Origin: Oscillospiraceae bacterium
GTDB lineage: Bacteria; Bacillota; Clostridia; Oscillospirales; Ruminococcaceae
Length of the DNA stretch: 6,912 bases
NCBI GenBank assembly: GCA_017396055.1
Contig: JAFQND010000187.1
Location: forward strand, 1 to 6,912
Direction of reading: 5' to 3'
Part shown: piece by piece, positions 5,967 through 6,912 of the stretch
Layout: every line of letters starts with the position of its first letter
How positions within the stretch are numbered: the stretch's first letter is position 1
Program-made: the position numbers and the translations under genes
The notes under the pieces: generated by a model
What the model was told of the DNA's origin: nothing
The model's database searches: none
Seen by the model: only the letters and a program-made list of their open reading frames with translations

Positions 5967-6331
5967 TGCCCGTTGAGGCACCGCCCGACCGGCAGGTTGG
6001 GCGCAGGGCAAAAGCGTAGCGGCAAGAACGCACGAGATTATGCGCGCAACGAACCGGTGCAGGCTTCCGCAGCGTGACCCGCGCGGGTGAAATCTATCGG
6101 CAAGCTGTGCCAGGCAGCGTTATGACAAGATGATACGCGGTTGCACTCTATCGAATTCCGAAGCCGTCCCCGTGACGGGGTGGACCCGACACGCCGCTAT
6201 GCGGCTTAGTCTGCGAGAATGCTCGCATTCTCGCGGCTCAACCGTTAGGTTGAGCGATGGAAGTGAACTAAGCCCCACCCAAACAGGGCTGCAATCTGTA
6301 TCGAAATTGATGGCGATTCGGAATATTGATA
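5967..6331 (+). ncRNA. Highly structured RNA, probable HEARO / IscB omega-RNA, orphan copy
   Basis: This 365-nt segment has no credible reading frame but is packed with stems. TGCCC (5967-5971) pairs with GGGCA (6006-6010), enclosing an 8-bp hairpin (5983-5990/5995-6002). GCAAC (6046-6050) can pair with GTTGC (6140-6144). In the 3' half, 6149-6167 pairs with 6310-6331 (about 19 bp with a bulged A6325 and a GA bulge), enclosing hairpins at 6168-6180 (CCCCG/CGGGG), 6193-6205 (GCCGC/GCGGC), 6213-6234 (9 bp, loop CTCG) and 6236-6255 (8 bp, loop GTTA). GGCTTAGT (6203-6210) and ACTAAGCC (6267-6274) can close a junction around the last two. Sequence blocks such as GGGTGAAATCTATCGG (6085-6100) and AGTGAACTAAGCCCC (6262-6276) resemble my recollection of the HEARO family, which guides IscB nucleases. 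Normally iscB follows on the same strand; here pyrE follows instead. Structured RNA is well supported; the family name less so. Confidence 0.62.
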
Positions 6332-6423
6332 TCAGTCTGTGTTTCATTGGCTGTGATCCCTTTAGGTGAACGATATCCATAAAAAAGAAATCGTCATAAT
6401 CTGAATTTTCTCCCCCAAAACTG
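6332..6423. other. Non-coding spacer between the structured RNA and the pyrE promoter
   Basis: No gene is seen. GATATC occurs twice (6328-6333 and 6372-6377), and a small CCTTTAGG dyad lies around 6359-6366. If the structured RNA belongs to an IS200/IS605-like element, its right end should be here, but no boundary can be placed. The last 40 bases are AT-rich and lead into the promoter. Confidence 0.4.
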
Positions 6424-6452
6424 TTGTGTTGCACCATTGTTTATGCTATAAT
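6424..6452 (+). promoter_or_regulatory. Extended -10 promoter of pyrE
   Basis: A perfect TATAAT (6447-6452) is preceded by TG at 6444-6445, the extended -10 motif. A partial -35 box, TTGTGT (6424-6429), sits 17 bp upstream. Transcription would start near 6459, giving a leader of about 36 nt, too short for a pyrimidine attenuator of the PyrR type. Confidence 0.75.
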
Positions 6453-6494
6453 TTTAACAAGCAAAAATTCAGTTCGCGGAAGGGAAGTAAAACT

Positions 6495-6912
6495 ATGATC
6501 GCAGCAGATAAAAAAGAATTTATCGAATTTATGATGAGCGCTGACGTGCTCCGTTTCGGCCAGTTCACCACCAAGTCCGGTCGTCAGACCCCTTACTTCG
6601 TCAACACCGGCAACTACCGCACCGGCTCTCAGATCGACACCCTGGGCAAGTTCTATGCAAAGCTGGTCAAAGAGACCTGCGGCGCTGAGTTTGACGCCAT
6701 GTTCGGACCCGCTTACAAGGGTATTCCTCTGGCAGCTTCCACTGCCGGCGCTCTGGCAAGAGAGTTCGGTATCGACAAGCCTTACTTCTTCAACCGCAAG
6801 GAAGTCAAGGACCACGGCGAGGGCGGCAGCCTGGTAGGCTACAAACCCGTTGACGGCGACCGCATCATCATCATCGAGGACGTTATCACCGCTGGTACCG
6901 CTGTCCGCGAGA
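6495..6912 (+). CDS. pyrE: Orotate phosphoribosyltransferase, N-terminal 139 residues (partial at the window edge)
   Basis: PyrE converts orotate and PRPP to orotidine 5'-monophosphate in de novo pyrimidine synthesis; it is a cytosolic dimer. The visible part matches the E. coli-like form of about 215 residues: [13 protein letters not shown] (27-39), [11 protein letters not shown] (70-80), the flexible catalytic loop [11 protein letters not shown] (101-111) and the PRPP-binding motif [13 protein letters not shown] (124-136). The last full codon is Glu139. The ATG at 6495 is preceded by a purine-rich GGAAGGGAAG (6478-6487), 7 nt upstream. Codon choice is strongly biased to C-ending codons (for example a run of ATC), as in well-expressed housekeeping genes. 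The gene has its own promoter and is divergent from the helicase. The C-terminal third lies beyond the window. Confidence 0.96.
   Translation, partial: MIAADKKEFIEFMMSADVLRFGQFTTKSGRQTPYFVNTGNYRTGSQIDTLGKFYAKLVKETCGAEFDAMFGPAYKGIPLAASTAGALAREFGIDKPYFFNRKEVKDHGEGGSLVGYKPVDGDRIIIIEDVITAGTAVRE

Noticed and set aside
5967..6331. Group II intron, RNase P RNA or tmRNA as the identity of the structured segment
   Set aside because: No GTGCG-type intron 5' end, no domain V hairpin, no intron-encoded reverse transcriptase, no RNase P GAGGAAAGTC core and no tmRNA tRNA-like ends were seen.
5837..6338. 9-base direct repeat TATCAGTCT at 5837-5845 and 6330-6338, considered as a target-site duplication around the RNA element
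   Set aside because: The first copy lies inside the heptad array and not at the RNA boundary, and IS200/IS605 elements do not make such duplications. Chance similarity is likely.
6120..6437. Open frames of 105 (minus, 6120-6437) and 79 (plus, 6130-6369) residues over the structured RNA, checked as iscB remnants
   Set aside because: Neither shows IscB, RuvC, HNH or TnpB motifs. The sequence is better explained by the base-paired structure.

Overview
The window looks like chromosomal DNA of a Gram-positive gut-type Clostridia (Oscillospiraceae/Ruminococcaceae-like). This is inferred from moderate GC, strong AGGAGG-type ribosome binding sites, TTGnnn/TATAAT promoters, classical hairpin-plus-U-tract terminators, and GC-rich chains of small hairpins between genes. 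No taxonomic marker gene is present, so the assignment is tentative.

Layout. Positions 1-30 look like the lysine-rich 3' end of a plus-strand gene that began before the window. Positions 31-269 are non-coding: a small hairpin, a terminator, a chain of four short hairpins, and a second, probably bidirectional, terminator. On the minus strand, 1592-270 encodes a complete class Ic PLP-dependent aminotransferase of the aspartate aminotransferase type, with its own promoter and a leader of about 135 nt. Further right, also on the minus strand, a promoter at 5788-5816 drives a UvrD/PcrA-like helicase (5754-3682). It is followed after 94 nt by an uncharacterised 531-residue protein with a Cys-X2-Cys motif (3587-1992). 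This pair ends at a strong terminator at 1870-1899. At the right edge, pyrE (orotate phosphoribosyltransferase) starts at 6495 on the plus strand from an extended -10 promoter and runs off the window.

The unusual part is the 737-base gap between the divergent helicase and pyrE genes. It holds six tandem 7-bp repeats, an overlapping 13-bp inverted repeat, and then a segment of about 365 nt (5967-6331) dense with perfect stems, including a long-range interrupted helix of about 19 bp. Its layout and sequence blocks resemble the HEARO RNA family, the omega RNA that guides IscB nucleases of IS200/IS605-type elements. No iscB gene follows it, so it would be an orphan or decayed copy. The structure is read directly from the sequence; the family assignment rests on recall and needs a covariance-model search.

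Functionally the protein genes are mostly separate: amino-acid metabolism (aminotransferase), pyrimidine synthesis (pyrE), and a DNA repair-type helicase possibly co-transcribed with the unknown protein. Long open frames antisense to the aminotransferase and the unknown protein are treated as coding-bias shadows.
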